DNA from: Hetaerina americana
Lineage: Eukaryota; Arthropoda; Insecta; Odonata; Calopterygidae
Length of the DNA: 64,000 nucleotides
NCBI GenBank assembly: GCA_022747635.1
Contig: JAKTNV010000001.1
Location: 43,514,446 to 43,578,445, forward strand
Direction: 5' to 3'
Shown here: positions 1 through 11,700 of the stretch, in pieces
Numbering within the stretch: position 1 is the first letter of the stretch
How the letters are laid out: each line of letters begins with the position of its first letter
Notes under the pieces: generated by a model
Databases searched by the model: none
What the model was told of the DNA's origin: nothing
The model's input: the letters and a program-made list of their open reading frames with translations, nothing else
Program-made: the position numbers and the translations under genes

Positions 1-1950
1 CCTAAGAACTTGAGAGTTTTCCCTCGCACTGTAAAATTAATTTCCAAATACCGAATGCTCTTTTCTTTTAACTCATATTAATAGGAATGGGGCAGTAGAG
101 GGACATTTTTTTCAGCCGGAAGGAGGGGATTGTTTGCAAATTATGGTGCTACAGAAAATTCATCATTCAATCCGCTCCGTTTCGTGTGCCCAATTGTTTT
201 GTTTGCATGGCACGAAAAACTGATAATCATTTTTTTCCTGAAATGCTGAATAAATGAGGATATGTGTCCGAGTTATTCGCTGCAATAATTAATGAAGTTG
301 TGGGCATTGATTAAGCTTGAGAGTATGCGCACTTAAGTTAATAAGGCTTGCACCTACAGCATAACTTTAAACATTAGTAGCTGTTCATCGGCTTTTATTG
401 TTGCAAATTTACAGCTGCACCGCGATATTTGCAGTGAAAGACTCTATGCTGCTTTCATTCTCGTGAAGAATACTGCTGGAAGAAAAAAACCATTCTAAAT
501 AAAAGAGTGAATACAGGCACAACATAATTTAACAAATCTTTAACATAATTACGAATATATAGTCAGCAAAGTAATTCAAACAGTTGTTCTATTGTAATTG
601 ATACTTATTGACTTATTACATTAATATGTGAATTATAATAATGCTGTAATAATAGCCCTGCATGATTTACTTCCAAATAATGCAGATTTTACTGCAAGGA
701 GAGTATGTAATGACTAGTATGCCTTGTCAACAAAAAAGCACAATTCCATAATACTTTATTTATTTTGACGAGGAAATGCTCATTATGTGACAGAATATAT
801 TAGATTCGTATACATGCTAAATACGTGAAGGAAAAAAAGAAAATAAACTAGAAATAATAGCAGTTGAATACATTCTATATTACGAGTATAACGAAATAAA
901 AGCAAATCTGGTAGCCAGTATGGTAGTTAGGGACAAAATATTTCTTCTACACGAAATGTGATGGGATGACATTGAAAAAAAACGAAATTGATATTGTAGC
1001 TGGTGTAATTGTTTTATATACAAGGATACTTGGAGTTTTCCCCTCTGTTGAAGGGTTTTAACTGTTTTTTCAGACCTTGGCTGGCGAACGGAAAGTTATA
1101 CAAGTGGTGGATGCTACAAGTAAAATGAAATTGTTATTCTCTGGACCTCCGAACCTCTTTTATTTGGACAAGACTAGTAATAATACCAGGTATTCTTATA
1201 TTTTCAGGTCTTAGTCAACCCCAACTGTAATTACTTCCCTGCTTCCTGTAACACGAATTCGTACATCTTTGACATAACTCTCACCATGACTAATCCTTCC
1301 ATGCAAATGAAGATCTTTTATTTTCAAGAAAGAACTCACTTATTTATGGACTAGTTTAATCCGTATGTGTATTCCTTACTCAAAAATTCGTGTTTAAAGA
1401 TCTATGGAATTTCTTCACACAGCATAATATTCCATCGGTGGCGATAATTTTCCGACGAGAAATCTTCTATTAAAGTTATAATGAAGAGGCTATTCGAATT
1501 ATAAAACGCAGTTGTGTGGGCTCCAAATCACTGCGTTGACGTTTTTGAGGAAAGAAAGGTATTCGATGCCCATGATGAATTGATATTTTCTCTACACTTA
1601 AAGCAGGAAATAACTTTCCCCTGTGTCTAACTCCATTAATTGATTTTCGTCTAGATAACATTTTATTAACTACAGACAATATTAGCTCACGGAACTAATT
1701 ACTTCCCTCAGTTCTCGTTTGGTCATTAGCTGCAAAAAATGAAGCCCAAATAAACGTAGAAACAGTTACTTTAAACACAAATGCAACCTTTGGCATATTT
1801 TGCGCGCGACGCTTAATCTCTCAACATGTTCCTTAGGGAAACGAACGTAAAAAATATTGAAGCAATAAGAAAAAAAATGGATTGTGTTCGAATGTTTGTT
1901 CCGTTTTTTCCACGAAAGTTCCGTCGACGCCCGAGGTCATTTCACACGAT
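1..1950. other. Unassigned AT-rich DNA
   Basis: AT-rich sequence with frequent stops in all frames. I see no coding exon, RNA gene or recognisable repeat here. Confidence 0.5.
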
Positions 1951-2530
1951 TGCGTCTCAAAAAGGTCGGTGAGAGGAGAGGGGAAGAAAGGGAGAGAAAG
2001 AAAACAACGTTACGGGCTTCCTCGGCCACAAGTGTAATAAGACTCCCTATCCTCCTCCCGCATCTATAATGCCTCCTCGTATTGCTCCTATCCACCGTAG
2101 ACTTGGGAGAGAAACCTAGATGGCAAGAACAGGAAGTATCCGGCACCAGAGAGCCACCCCCGCCTTCCTCTCTCCCCCTATCTCCGCCTGCCAGAGTGTG
2201 TTCTCCAATTTCGCTCTCCCCAACTACGGCCCACCGCCTGGCCCATGCATTCGCTGGTGCCAGGAGCCCTAGCTACGATGGGTCGGTCGGAGGAATAAGA
2301 AATGGCAAATGCGGCCGAGAGAGAAAGGAAGGGAGGGAGTTGTAGTAAGTATCTTATATTGGGCCGGAGGGTAGAGGGAAAAGGAGAGGGGGAGAGAACG
2401 AGGGAGAGAACTGTGCCAACGAGAAGGGACCGGAGGAAATGGGATAGGCGAGAAGGGGGAGGCCGAAAGGGGGTCGAGAGGGCGATGGGTAGATATGAGG
2501 GGTGAGTGGAAGTGGTGGAAGGATTAGGAG
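1951..2530. other. Purine/pyrimidine-rich, GC-richer tract
   Basis: Long runs of G+A (about 1965-2010 and 2290-2510) and of C+T (about 2150-2215) stand out from the AT-rich surroundings. ORFs here are low-complexity (R/E/G or P/S rich) and overlap on both strands, so they do not look coding. It may be a promoter-type or simple-sequence region; no TATA box or initiator could be assigned. Confidence 0.4.
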
Positions 2531-4140
2531 GAATGTATGAATGGATGGATAGGCAGCTTTCCCTTCACAGCAGTCGGGGCTGATTGCACCCTATATTGCC
2601 CACTTCCCTTCTCTTTCTCTCTATCTAGTTTGGGAATTTTTTTTATCATTTTATTTCCCCATGCGTTTGATGAATTTGGGGAAGAGTGACGATAAATCCG
2701 AGGAGGAAACCCGACCACTACTCCACTTCTCCCTTCCAACTTTTTGCTATTTTGCCTTCCCTCTCACACCCTCGAGAAGGCTCAAGAGACTTTTAAAAGG
2801 CTTAAATATTACGGTGTCGGGGTCGCAGAGCAAAACGCATGGACTTAAATATTTTGCCATAGACCATACTTGAATTAGGAATCCAATTTTGATTCCTTGA
2901 AGCATTAGAAGGTTTGCTTGGAGGAAATTAGGAGAAGTACCAACCACTTGAAATCCATATCGAAGGCAAAAAGAGAAAATATAGGTTTATATCGTTTCTG
3001 CGGAATTGATCATATTCATATTTATTTTATACAATGTGCATACATTTCTCACATTTGTGGTGGTCTGGGTTACACTAAGTAATATGGATCCTTAAACATT
3101 TTCAGCAGTATCTCTAATGCAAGTAAATTCGTTCTATTTAATTTTTTTGGTTTTTCGTAAACCATGAAATCTGGGACTTGGATCTGGGAAGAAGTAACGA
3201 CCAGGGAAAAGACTGAGGTACAGTAAAATTCTTTCTCTGCCGTCTCAGTCACCTTCAAAAAGATTAAACCTTTGGCCATCACCTATAAAAACTGAGCTTA
3301 ACTATTAAGCAAAACCTGCTACATAGAATATTACCAGGAAGAAAAGGAAAAAAGAGATTAGGAAAAAATAAGTAAAGATAACGATACGGTGATAGTGGGT
3401 AGACGGCCAGTTGAAAAGCAACCTAGTTCAAAAGAAATATGCACATTTAAAAAATATCAAAACTGTGGGTTGAAATATGGAGAATTTAGTAATAACAAAT
3501 AAACAAACAACACGGGATTGACTGTCTGGTTTACTCAGTGAAAATATTAAACCAGTCTACGAACTAGCAAACTGCTGGTAACTTACACAACGCCCACGGG
3601 TGTGACTAGGGCGCAGACATAATGGTTTCCTGAGAATTTCCGATCCTAAAGCATTATTAACTGTGCCAATAAGTCTTCGGCGGGGCTGCACTTGATAACC
3701 GAATGGCCAAAACAACAGCTCGCGGCGAACGGGTGGAAACCCAAGGAGGGTGAGATATTACCAAAATACGAAACAAATAATCAGCAATAGAACGATACTG
3801 AGAAATTGGATGCCCGTCTTCCCTTTGTCCCGTGGGAAGATACAGTGGGGAGTGGGGTGATGGGGGTAGAGAGTACGATCAGGGGAAGTAGAGTGGTGGA
3901 GAGGGAAGGAATAGACGAGGGAAGGACCGGGAGGGAAGGACTGAAGGGAGGCGAAGGGTTGTTGGGAGTTTGGAAGGCGAGGGGTTCGGAGGAACCGGGA
4001 GAGAGGAGGCATTCAAAGGTCACGCGCTGCGGCTGCCTCCCGCAGTGGCGCTGAGGTAAACCTCTCCCCCCTCACTCACTCACTCTCCTGCCTCCTTCAG
4101 TCACCCTCCCCATCCTCCTCCGGTTCCCTTCTCCTTATTT
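2531..4140. other. Unassigned DNA, including a G-rich strand segment at 3830-4010
   Basis: No domain or repeat recognised. The segment at about 3830-4010 is GGA/GGGA-rich and is followed by a C/T-rich segment at 4050-4140; the open frames there are low-complexity on both strands. Confidence 0.4.
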
Positions 4141-4176
4141 CCCATTCCCTCCCCTACTCCCTTCGGTGCCCTTCAG

Positions 4177-4311
4177 GTTCCCACACTCCTCCACCTCCAC
4201 TCCCACCCTGACACCTTCCTGCCGTACGGCCACGCCGAGAGGACGGTGACCCCATTCGCATTCGCCCACAGTCCAGCGCAGCGCCCGTGGTTCCCGCGCT
4301 TCGTGCGGCAG
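4177..4311 (+). CDS. Candidate internal coding exon (weak)
   Basis: A 135-base, phase 0-0 open segment runs from a polypyrimidine-AG acceptor (CCCTTCAG before 4177) to a CAG|GTGAAT donor after 4311. It reads 45 residues including HSHPDTFLPYGHAERTV and QRPWFPRFVRQ. The third codon positions are overwhelmingly G or C, unlike the AT-rich surroundings, and the peptide is not low-complexity. I do not recognise a family. Other frames and the opposite strand are also partly open, which is expected in GC-rich DNA, and the donor is not a strong consensus. No partner exon was found, so this may be chance. Confidence 0.28.
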
Positions 4312-4548
4312 GTGAATTTGGAGGTGGTGGGTGGGTGGGAGAGGCCGGGGAGGGAGGGGGGTCAGGGATGGAGGAGCCCGGGATATGGCGATTACTATAC
4401 CACACACACTCACTCACAACAAATCGTAGCCCTCACCTTCCTAACCTCTCATTACTCTTTTCCTTTAGCGCGAAACACGAAAGCCACGTTGCAGAGTAGT
4501 AGGACCGTGCACGTTTCCTGGAGGGTAAAAGGGATTTCCATTTCATTA

Positions 4549-4589
4549 TATATATATATATATGCATATATATATATATATGTTTATAC

Positions 4590-4626
<37 letters not shown>
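4549..4626. repeat. (TA)n microsatellite, interrupted
   Basis: Alternating TA with a few G or T interruptions. It directly abuts the tail of the SINE at 4627. Confidence 0.9.
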
Positions 4627-4633
<7 letters not shown>

Positions 4634-4856
4634 ATTCAAACAAGTAATCCCGCTGTAATGCGAACAAATATTCATTCACATGGAAATAGATACAAGGAAA
4701 AGGGGTAGGAACACTTATAAAGGACAAATACAGGAGAGGTGGGGAAGGTGGAATCTAGCAGAGCACAAGCCGAAATATTTCCTTGACCGGGACTTGAATA
4801 CCGGATCTTTCCCATTGCCGGGCGGATGCTCTAACTACTTGAGCTATCGAGGAAAC
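4627..4856 (-). mobile_element. tRNA-derived SINE, family 2
   Basis: Read on the minus strand, 4856 to 4779 looks like a tRNA: an A-box-like TAGCTCAAGTAGTTAGAGC and a B-box-like GGTATTCAAGTCC, with a GGAAA/TTTCC acceptor-like pairing. A tRNA-unrelated body follows down to about 4627, where the element meets a (TA)n tract. The 3' body recurs at about 38540-38655 (CGTCCTTTATATGT, GAATGAATATTTGTTC), which supports a dispersed SINE rather than a tRNA gene. Transcription would be by RNA polymerase III from the internal boxes. It encodes no protein and would depend on a LINE for movement. Confidence 0.75.
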
Positions 4857-4899
4857 GTAATTTACACTGAGATTTGCGGGTTTTTCATGCAACCAAGTG

Positions 4900-4937
4900 C
4901 CCTTTCGTCCTTTATGTATGTTCCTATCTCTTTTTGT
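4900..4937 (+). mobile_element. SINE family 2 tail fragment
   Basis: Short match to the 3' body of family 2 (CGTCCTTTATGTATGTTCCT), in the opposite orientation to the neighbouring copy and running straight into a TA tract. Confidence 0.45.
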
Positions 4938-4970
4938 TATATGCATGTATGTATGTATATATGTATATAT

Positions 4971-5039
<69 letters not shown>

Positions 5040-5040
5040 T
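4938..5040. repeat. (TA)n microsatellite with ATGT interruptions
   Basis: TA/TG-rich tract with SINE material at both ends: a family 2 tail on the left and a family 1 tail on the right. Confidence 0.9.
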
Positions 5041-5185
5041 AAACCATAAACACAGTAATCAACCCTATAGTCGGTTTGGCAGGTTATGGTAGAGTTCACC
5101 CAGTACTAAGAACAACGACGAATGAAATCAACACATCAGGATAAGGGGGGCAATTCTTTTCCCTGTGCCTGCTATACAACATACT
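5041..5185 (-). mobile_element. SINE family 1, 3' part
   Basis: Begins AAACCATAAACACAGTAATC and continues through the conserved GGTCGGTTT-like, CACCCAGTACTAAG and CCTGTGCC blocks found in the fuller copies at 14256 and 55727. The tRNA-like head is absent, so the copy is 5'-truncated. Confidence 0.75.
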
Positions 5186-6720
5186 ATTAAAAGTCTGCTC
5201 GTCGTGCATTTAGTAATGACGAGTTTCCTACAGATAAACCGAAATATCGCCCCCAGTAGTCGACCTGTACGCAAGGAAAAAGAGAAATAATACAATAACT
5301 GAGGAATACCAGTGCGTGACTGTGCATATTTTTGTGTCCCATATATTCCCTACGCACTAATACGCAGTCGCACAAGTGGTGGTTTTGTGTGTGCGTGTGT
5401 GTGACTAATTTTGTAAATTTTTGTCCGTCCTTTTTGAGAGGGAAAGGGCAGCGGGTTTGGTTCGCTATAGAACATAGCGATAAAGAACGAAAAGTAATGC
5501 TGCAGGGGACGAAAAAAGAAATCCGGTGATGGGGAAACTGAGTTGGATTTGGACCTCTTGGAACAAGCATATGTCGTGTAGGTCACTGGTTTCCCATGCT
5601 CGTGCGTCCGAACATTTTGTTGAAATTGGCCGCGCGCGCATGGGGAAAGTGGTTAAGGGAGAGGAAGAGCAGAGAGACCTTTGCTTTTGTGCGGAAAGAA
5701 CTGCGGAGAATTCTTAACAAATACTCTCAGATAGTTCTTTTTTTGCTTTCCTGGAATTTATTACCATCGCCCAAATATATGCATGCATGTTAAATCCATC
5801 GTGAAATTTGCGGGTCCATTTTAACCGCGACATAAAGGGAGACCACAGCAACAAATAGTAGTGCCCTTAAGTCTGTGTGAAGGATGGAGAACGGGAAAAA
5901 GTTGGGACACTAACTCTTGTCCATTTTTAATGGTTGAATTTCGCCTGTTTTTTTAATAATTTATAAACGATGCCGCCAATTTTTATTTTATATTGCATAC
6001 CACCAGACGAATATAATATATTTTCCTCTCTATTAATTTTAGCGCCTCATTTTAGATGAATGAATCCTTGGCCCTCAAGTGGCTGAAAGGCAGAGAACCG
6101 TGAACCAAAATACTGCAATGGAATTTGACGGAATTCAAATTCATTATACAGGCATATTATCTAGTGGTTTCTGTTGAATAATTAGTCGAGAAGATTAATT
6201 GTGTCACGTCATTAGATAAAACATCGCCAATCCTTCGAAACTTTAGTTTTTTAGTCAATAAAACTTATTTGCATTGAGATCCTACACCCTGCGGCCATTT
6301 ATGGCGACTAAATTGAAGGCAGCAAATAAGACTTGCCAAGATATTACTCTCCTTTTGGTCCTTTTTTTACTTTCAATTAATAAAAGGCTCCTGGGATGTA
6401 TAATAGTTATAAAACTGATTGTGGTTCAACCTAATCTGGAGGAGTCACAGCTAAAACCCAAGCACTAAATGCTAAAAAAGGGTGAATAAGTGCAATTAAA
6501 AATATGTGTTTCATCTTTCCTGTAAAATAACAACTACCAATTATCTGAGTGACTAAGGAATTTTAGTATCGATTAATAACTTTTCTGTTCCCGGCACCTG
6601 ATTTGTTGGTAGTTTTAATTTATTAAACGGACGATGAAGGAGGTAGATTAAGATTTGTTATTAAATGTGATATTATTCATTCTTCATGACTATTATACGT
6701 AACACAACTGATATTAAAAA
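5186..6720. other. Unassigned DNA
   Basis: No coding exon, repeat family or RNA gene recognised. Confidence 0.5.
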
Positions 6721-6721
6721 T

Positions 6722-6722
<1 letters not shown>

Positions 6723-6778
<56 letters not shown>
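6723..6778. repeat. (TA)n microsatellite
   Basis: Pure TA repeat of about 28 units, joined without spacer to the 5' breakpoint of the LINE remnant that follows. Confidence 0.95.
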
Positions 6779-6781
<3 letters not shown>

Positions 6782-7644
6782 GAGGAAATGATTAAAGAGG
6801 CATGGGAAGAACTGGAAGTAGGAATGAAAGTGGGCGGGGAATTCGTAAAATCAGTGACCAAGCTTTAGTTTGTCAGTCAGCCGAGGGGTTGCAAGCATTG
6901 CTGAGTGAATTGGAAATTCAGTGCGACAGGTATGGGATGAAAATCAATATTAATAAAACAAAGGTTATGCGATTTTTTAGAAAGAAAAAGGCTAAGCTAA
7001 ACATTAAAATAGGAGGGCAAAAACTAGAGCAGATAGAACAGTTTACGTATCTCGGAAGTGTTTTGGACCAACACGGTCAAAGTAGTGGGGACGTAAGGAG
7101 AAGAATTGCCCTAGGCAAAGAGGCTTTCACAAGGAGGATGGAGTTGATGAGAGGGACTTTGAGTAAGAACATCAAGAAAAGACTCGTAAAAACTTTAATA
7201 TGGGGCGTAGCTATTTACGGCGCGGATACGTGGTCATTGAAGCAGAAGGATAGACGTAGACTGGAGGCTTTTGAAATGTGGGTGTGGAGAAGAATGGAGA
7301 AGGTGAAATGGACAGAGAAAAAAAACAAATGAGGAAGTACTTGGTATGGTGGGCGAGGACAGGGGTTTGTTGGGAGAAATCCTATGGAGGCAGGAAAAGT
7401 GGATGAAGGAGGTATTGACCGTCAGTTGGATGTTGAAGACTGTGACAGAGGGGAGAATGTTAGGCAAACGAGGAAAGGGAAGCAACAGGATAGGGATGTT
7501 GGACGGGATGAAGGGAGGTAGAAAGTACTCAGAGATGAAGAGGGACCTGATGAAGAGTAGGATGTTGTGTTTTACTAGGAGTCACAAATTATTTAATTAG
7601 TAACTATGTCCATCCAAAAACCTACCTTAACCGGTAGATTACCT

Positions 7645-7648
<4 letters not shown>
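6779..7648 (+). mobile_element. LINE (RTE-like), 5'-truncated copy L1a
   Basis: Carries the end of a reverse transcriptase, the C-terminal region and a 3' UTR. It starts inside the palm-domain segment (EEMIKEAWEELEVG) that is preceded by SPLLFN in the copy at 33000. The thumb and C-terminal motifs are clear: KTKVMRF, QFTYLGSVL, LVKTLIWGVAIYGADTWSL and RRLEAFEMWVWRRME. A frameshift at about 7322 moves the reading to another frame, which ends near 7600. The 3' UTR contains CCTACCTTAACCGGTAGATT and runs into (TA)n. About 10 bases are missing where the catalytic YADD box should be (near 6854), so this copy cannot encode an active enzyme. Confidence 0.85.
6802..7332 (+). pseudogene. Reverse transcriptase fragment of LINE L1a
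   Basis: A 176-residue open frame covering the thumb and C-terminal part of a non-LTR reverse transcriptase. The first about 16 residues are out of frame relative to the family because of the small deletion that removes the YADD box. From VCQSAEGLQ onward the frame matches the family. The family's next segment (NEEVLGMVGEDRGLL, RMLGKRGKG) continues in another frame at 7328-7600. The endonuclease and palm domains are missing through 5' truncation. No function is expected. Confidence 0.85.
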
Positions 7649-7694
<46 letters not shown>

Positions 7695-7735
7695 ATGTAT
7701 ATATGTATATAGGTATATATATATGTATATATATA

Positions 7736-7810
<75 letters not shown>
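7649..7810. repeat. (TA)n microsatellite with TG interruptions
   Basis: TA-rich tract lying exactly between the LINE 3' end and the Penelope-like 3' end. Isoleucine-tyrosine ORFs across it are artefacts. Confidence 0.95.
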
Positions 7811-7813
<3 letters not shown>

Positions 7814-7908
7814 GTTTATCTTCGAAATGGAACGCTCTTCGGCGACGCACAAATATATAAAAACACAGATGTAGATTTTTAAACCATAGAAACACAAAAA
7901 AGGGCAAG

Positions 7909-7941
7909 TCTGAAGACGACGGCTAAGCCGTCGTCTTCAGA
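7909..7941. repeat. Perfect palindrome in Penelope-like 3' UTR
   Basis: Arms TCTGAAGACGACGGCT and AGCCGTCGTCTTCAGA pair completely around a single A at 7925. The related copy at 18228 has a similar but non-palindromic stretch here (CTGATGACGGC ... GCCGTCGAAACGTC). Confidence 0.9.
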
Positions 7942-8094
7942 TTGGCGTTCTCGAGGAAGAGCGGATAGGACATGTGCGGGGGAGAGGTGAGGGAAGGAGA
8001 GGTGAGGGACCAATAGGAAATGAACATGGGGGTGGGAGGGGATATGTAGGCAGCTATATGATGCATTCAGTGGGCTTGGTTCAGCCCGGGTGGT

Positions 8095-8703
8095 TTAAAT
8101 GACTGGGTCACCCAGATATGCGCCATCTCGCGGGTTCTCACCTCTATTATCTATTATACTAGCAGATTTGGGAAGAGTTTCAATCACCGAAACGGAGAAG
8201 CAGTCATTAAAAGATTGGTTGTGGGAAGCAGTGGGAGTAGGGATGGGATAATTAAGGAAGGTGGGGGATTTAGTGGAATATCGTAGGTTATTCATGCGGA
8301 GGGAAAGGGTGGTCGTGCATTCGCCCACGTAGAAGGCAGGGCAGAAGTTACAGGATAGGCGATATATAATATGTTTTGAGGTGCAGGTGACGATTGGTTT
8401 GGAGTTGGTACTAAGTGAGGGGGAGGGTCTTAGAAGATGGCAGCATTTACAGCGTGGGCGGTTGCATGGTGCGGATAGGGGCGGGGGAGAGACGGGGGTG
8501 TTCGCAGTTGGTTTTGTTGACTTGAACATGCCTCGCAAGTTTGACGGGCGATTAAACGAAGCATAGGGACAATGTTGGAATAAAAGTGATGTGGACTGAG
8601 TGTTATTGATAATTGGGAAGAGGTCACGGATTAAATGTTTAATTTTGTGAGTTCTGGGGAAGAAAGTGGTGATAATATTAGGGCATTTTGGGCGGTTTTC
8701 CAT
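8095..8703 (-). pseudogene. Penelope-like C-terminal fragment with GIY-YIG-type endonuclease motif
   Basis: A 202-residue frame. Residues around 55-65 (NRPSNLRGMF) match the linker after the reverse transcriptase of Penelope-like elements. A cysteine-rich stretch follows (CNRPRCKCCHLL), then IIYRLSCNFCPAFYVGECTT with LSLRMNNLR, the pattern of their GIY-YIG endonuclease, where a Y-x-C-x-x-C segment precedes YVGE and a conserved arginine. In a whole element this domain nicks target DNA for target-primed reverse transcription. The upstream reverse transcriptase is missing, so the ATG is probably not the native start. The last part (IETLPKSASII, NPRDGAYLG) recurs at 18003-18078. Confidence 0.7.
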
Positions 8704-8710
8704 GCTTCGA

Positions 8711-11700
8711 CATTAGTCTACTGGACCGCCCCGCAGGATTTTTGGAGGAATAGTTAACTGATCTATAATTAGTGGAAAATAGAATAGTGTGGCCAATAAT
8801 GAATATTCCCAGAATCAGAATAAATTATGGAAGCTTTGGAAATGTACATATTAGTGAATACGATGAACACATTTTCACATACAACGATCACGTGCAATAT
8901 GAATTCCTAAAATTCCGAATAATAGATAATAGACCAGTTGGTTATTCACATGTGAGACTTAAGCATTCTTTATTCCGATCGGGTTTGAATGACAGAGAAG
9001 AAAACAATTTTTCATTTGACATTACCCTATTGCCTTTATTTTTAAATCACTACGCATGTATGTTTCTCAAAGCCTCCAATAAAACACACGAGATGGTTTA
9101 AGCTGTATCACCACTGGGCCACGGCAAGAAGAAAAATAAAGGTTATGCAAATACAATAAACCTGGATAACGGCCAATGTTGAGAACAATCAGTAATCAAC
9201 GGTTTCATCTACGGACGTGAAGTCCCTCCATTCGGCTAATTCCACGGGAAACGATGGGTGCAACTTGAGATGAACCGAGTCCTAGAGCGGCATAATGATT
9301 ATGAGGGAAAGGATCTCCCTACCCCCTCTCCTCTCTTTCACATGCATTGCACTCTTTGTATGAGGCGAGCTCTGAAGTCTCTTTGCTCTCTAGTGAAAAG
9401 GATAGCAGTTTCACGATGCTTCAACCTTAATAGAAATTTTATCCAAAGAGCATTCGCGAAATCTGCTTTGAGGACGCTTGTAAATTTTTGGCCTCTTGGT
9501 ACGTATAGGTTGAATATAAGTTATGGTTTAAGACCCCAAAATGAAATTTAGATAAAAAATAAAACTGAGTATTTAGACATAATTATAAGAGTCATTTAAA
9601 GGGGACGGTACTATGCATAAATTACGCTCTTCCAACCATAGCCTCCTTGCTTATAAATACGAACTCGTACAATATAGTTCTTATACACAGAAAAATACTT
9701 CAAGAGATGCTACTTCAATTTCTTGGCACCACCATCATTTTCACGCCCTCTCGCGATATCCACATAACTATTTAGAACATTTGATCCTCCGATTTCAGGA
9801 CTATTCCGGTGCTCCTAAACCTTAATTTCTTTTCTGCATCTCTGCATCAACACGGCGGCAGCCGTTGCATCATTATTGATAGACTTGTGACTCTATAATT
9901 GCGAATCCACTTAGCTTACATTAAATAGGGATAGAGAATGACAGAAAATAAAGGAGGGATAAATGGAAAGACAGATTTTGCAGAAATTCAGGTGCAAATA
10001 GAGTGAAAGTATTTTTTAAAATAATCATTCAATTGAATATTTTGACTTAAAACCCGTTCACACGATACAATTAATATTTGGCACGGAAAATCGAACGAGA
10101 TGTTTTAAATACAGCCAATGTTGGCATACGATCCAATTCCCAATATTAGAATCATGCCTTTGAGAGGAGCTTATACGGTCAAAGAGCCTTCGATGAGAAT
10201 AGTTATCACTTAATTCTACCAGCCTGGGGCAAGTATCAGTCAATAATCAAATTTATTCCTGTAAAGATCTCCAAACATATATAAAAGAAATGTAATTCAC
10301 ATCAAGTGATAAGTATGGAAAATAAACGATAACTCCTAAGAAGGTTATCATTGACATAATGATTCATTCAATGAATGGCTCCATGCTTGTTGAACGAGCT
10401 TGAGCTATAACTTTTTTAATTTCATTCAATGGCATAAGAAATCAAGGACTCTTCGATCTAGGTTCTGAACTATAATTTGAATAGGAACTGAATCAGCAAA
10501 TTGCTTGATAATTATTTCAAATGGTGTAGAAGTATAGTTATCTATAATTTAAAATGGTACCTGATTCTTAAATATGGAACGAAAGTTTACAAAAGCAAAA
10601 CCATTTTTTTACCAGATCAAGAATGTTCCATTTAACCATCAATTTCGGTGATAGTGGTTTTGTATTCGGTTACAACTAGTTTAACTAATCATTCATTGAA
10701 AAAATAAAAAGAAACAATTCTGACCGGAATATTTTTAACAAGGTCACAGAAAGTGATATTAAACCAAATTTTTTCAGGTTTTGATGAAAGGTTCAATCAA
10801 TATTTTTTAAACAAACTCTCCATAACACTCAAAAACCACAAAAAATACGCCAATACGCCAAGGATGCCAATATGGTCAATATGGCTTCATTTCGACCGAT
10901 TTTAATTAATATTTTAAATAAAAATTGTGTAGCATCTAGGTGTAAGCCTTGCATGCATTGTTTAATATAACTATATTTTAAAATCTGATAAAGTGGACCT
11001 TTTGGTGATCTCTTTATATTTGTGGTTCAATATTTGAAGCATCTCGGATCTTATATACCAAGATCGCACAGTAAAATAATTAACTTAGAGAACATGATTT
11101 TTGGAATTGGACGAAATATTTGGATAATTGGAGAAAGAAAAGACTTCGCGTTGATTAACCGCATGATAGCATATAAAAAATCAATTTTCAAAAGAGGAAA
11201 GCTGACTGCCAAATAGCGTGACACGATGACACGAGAAACAACTTGCGTTCCTACTAACTCACTGTTCTGGTGTGTAAAATCGGAAAAAGAATGATTTGAT
11301 CCGCAGGAATTCCAAAAGGTTACGCGAGATACATTTCCTAAAATAAGAGATAAATTCGACGAATATAATTCTTACATATTCACGCACATTATTAAAAAAA
11401 TACCATAACCAATGGCCTTACACTTGCGATGCCGTTGGCAAGCTCTTTATCTCCTCCAAATTTATTTCATTCGAATGTCGTTTGCGTTGGCTTTTCTAGG
11501 TCTCTTCCAAGAAAGGGACAAAAATGTGAGGGGCTCTCCTATTGTACAGCACTAAATTCCTTCCCCTCGAATTTCTTGGTCGTTTCGAACACAACCAAAA
11601 GTCTTTTGTAGGAGGCAATGCAGAGAGAGCCACCGCAAGATTCTTATCGCGTCTGCGTCCATTTTCCTGTACGAGAGGACAAAAAGGGCTCGGAAAGTTT

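Larger units (their letters stand above)
7810..8710 (-). mobile_element. Penelope-like retroelement remnant, copy 1
   Basis: Minus-strand remnant consisting of a C-terminal ORF (8703 to 8095) and a 3' UTR that runs down to the (TA)n tract. The 3' region shares long stretches with the remnant at 17877-18320, including the CACATGTCCT block, the GAAACACAAA-type terminus and a block ending CTTCGAAATGG. The upstream reverse transcriptase is lost; the break is near 8705. A perfect 33-base palindrome at 7909-7941 sits in the 3' UTR. Confidence 0.75.
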
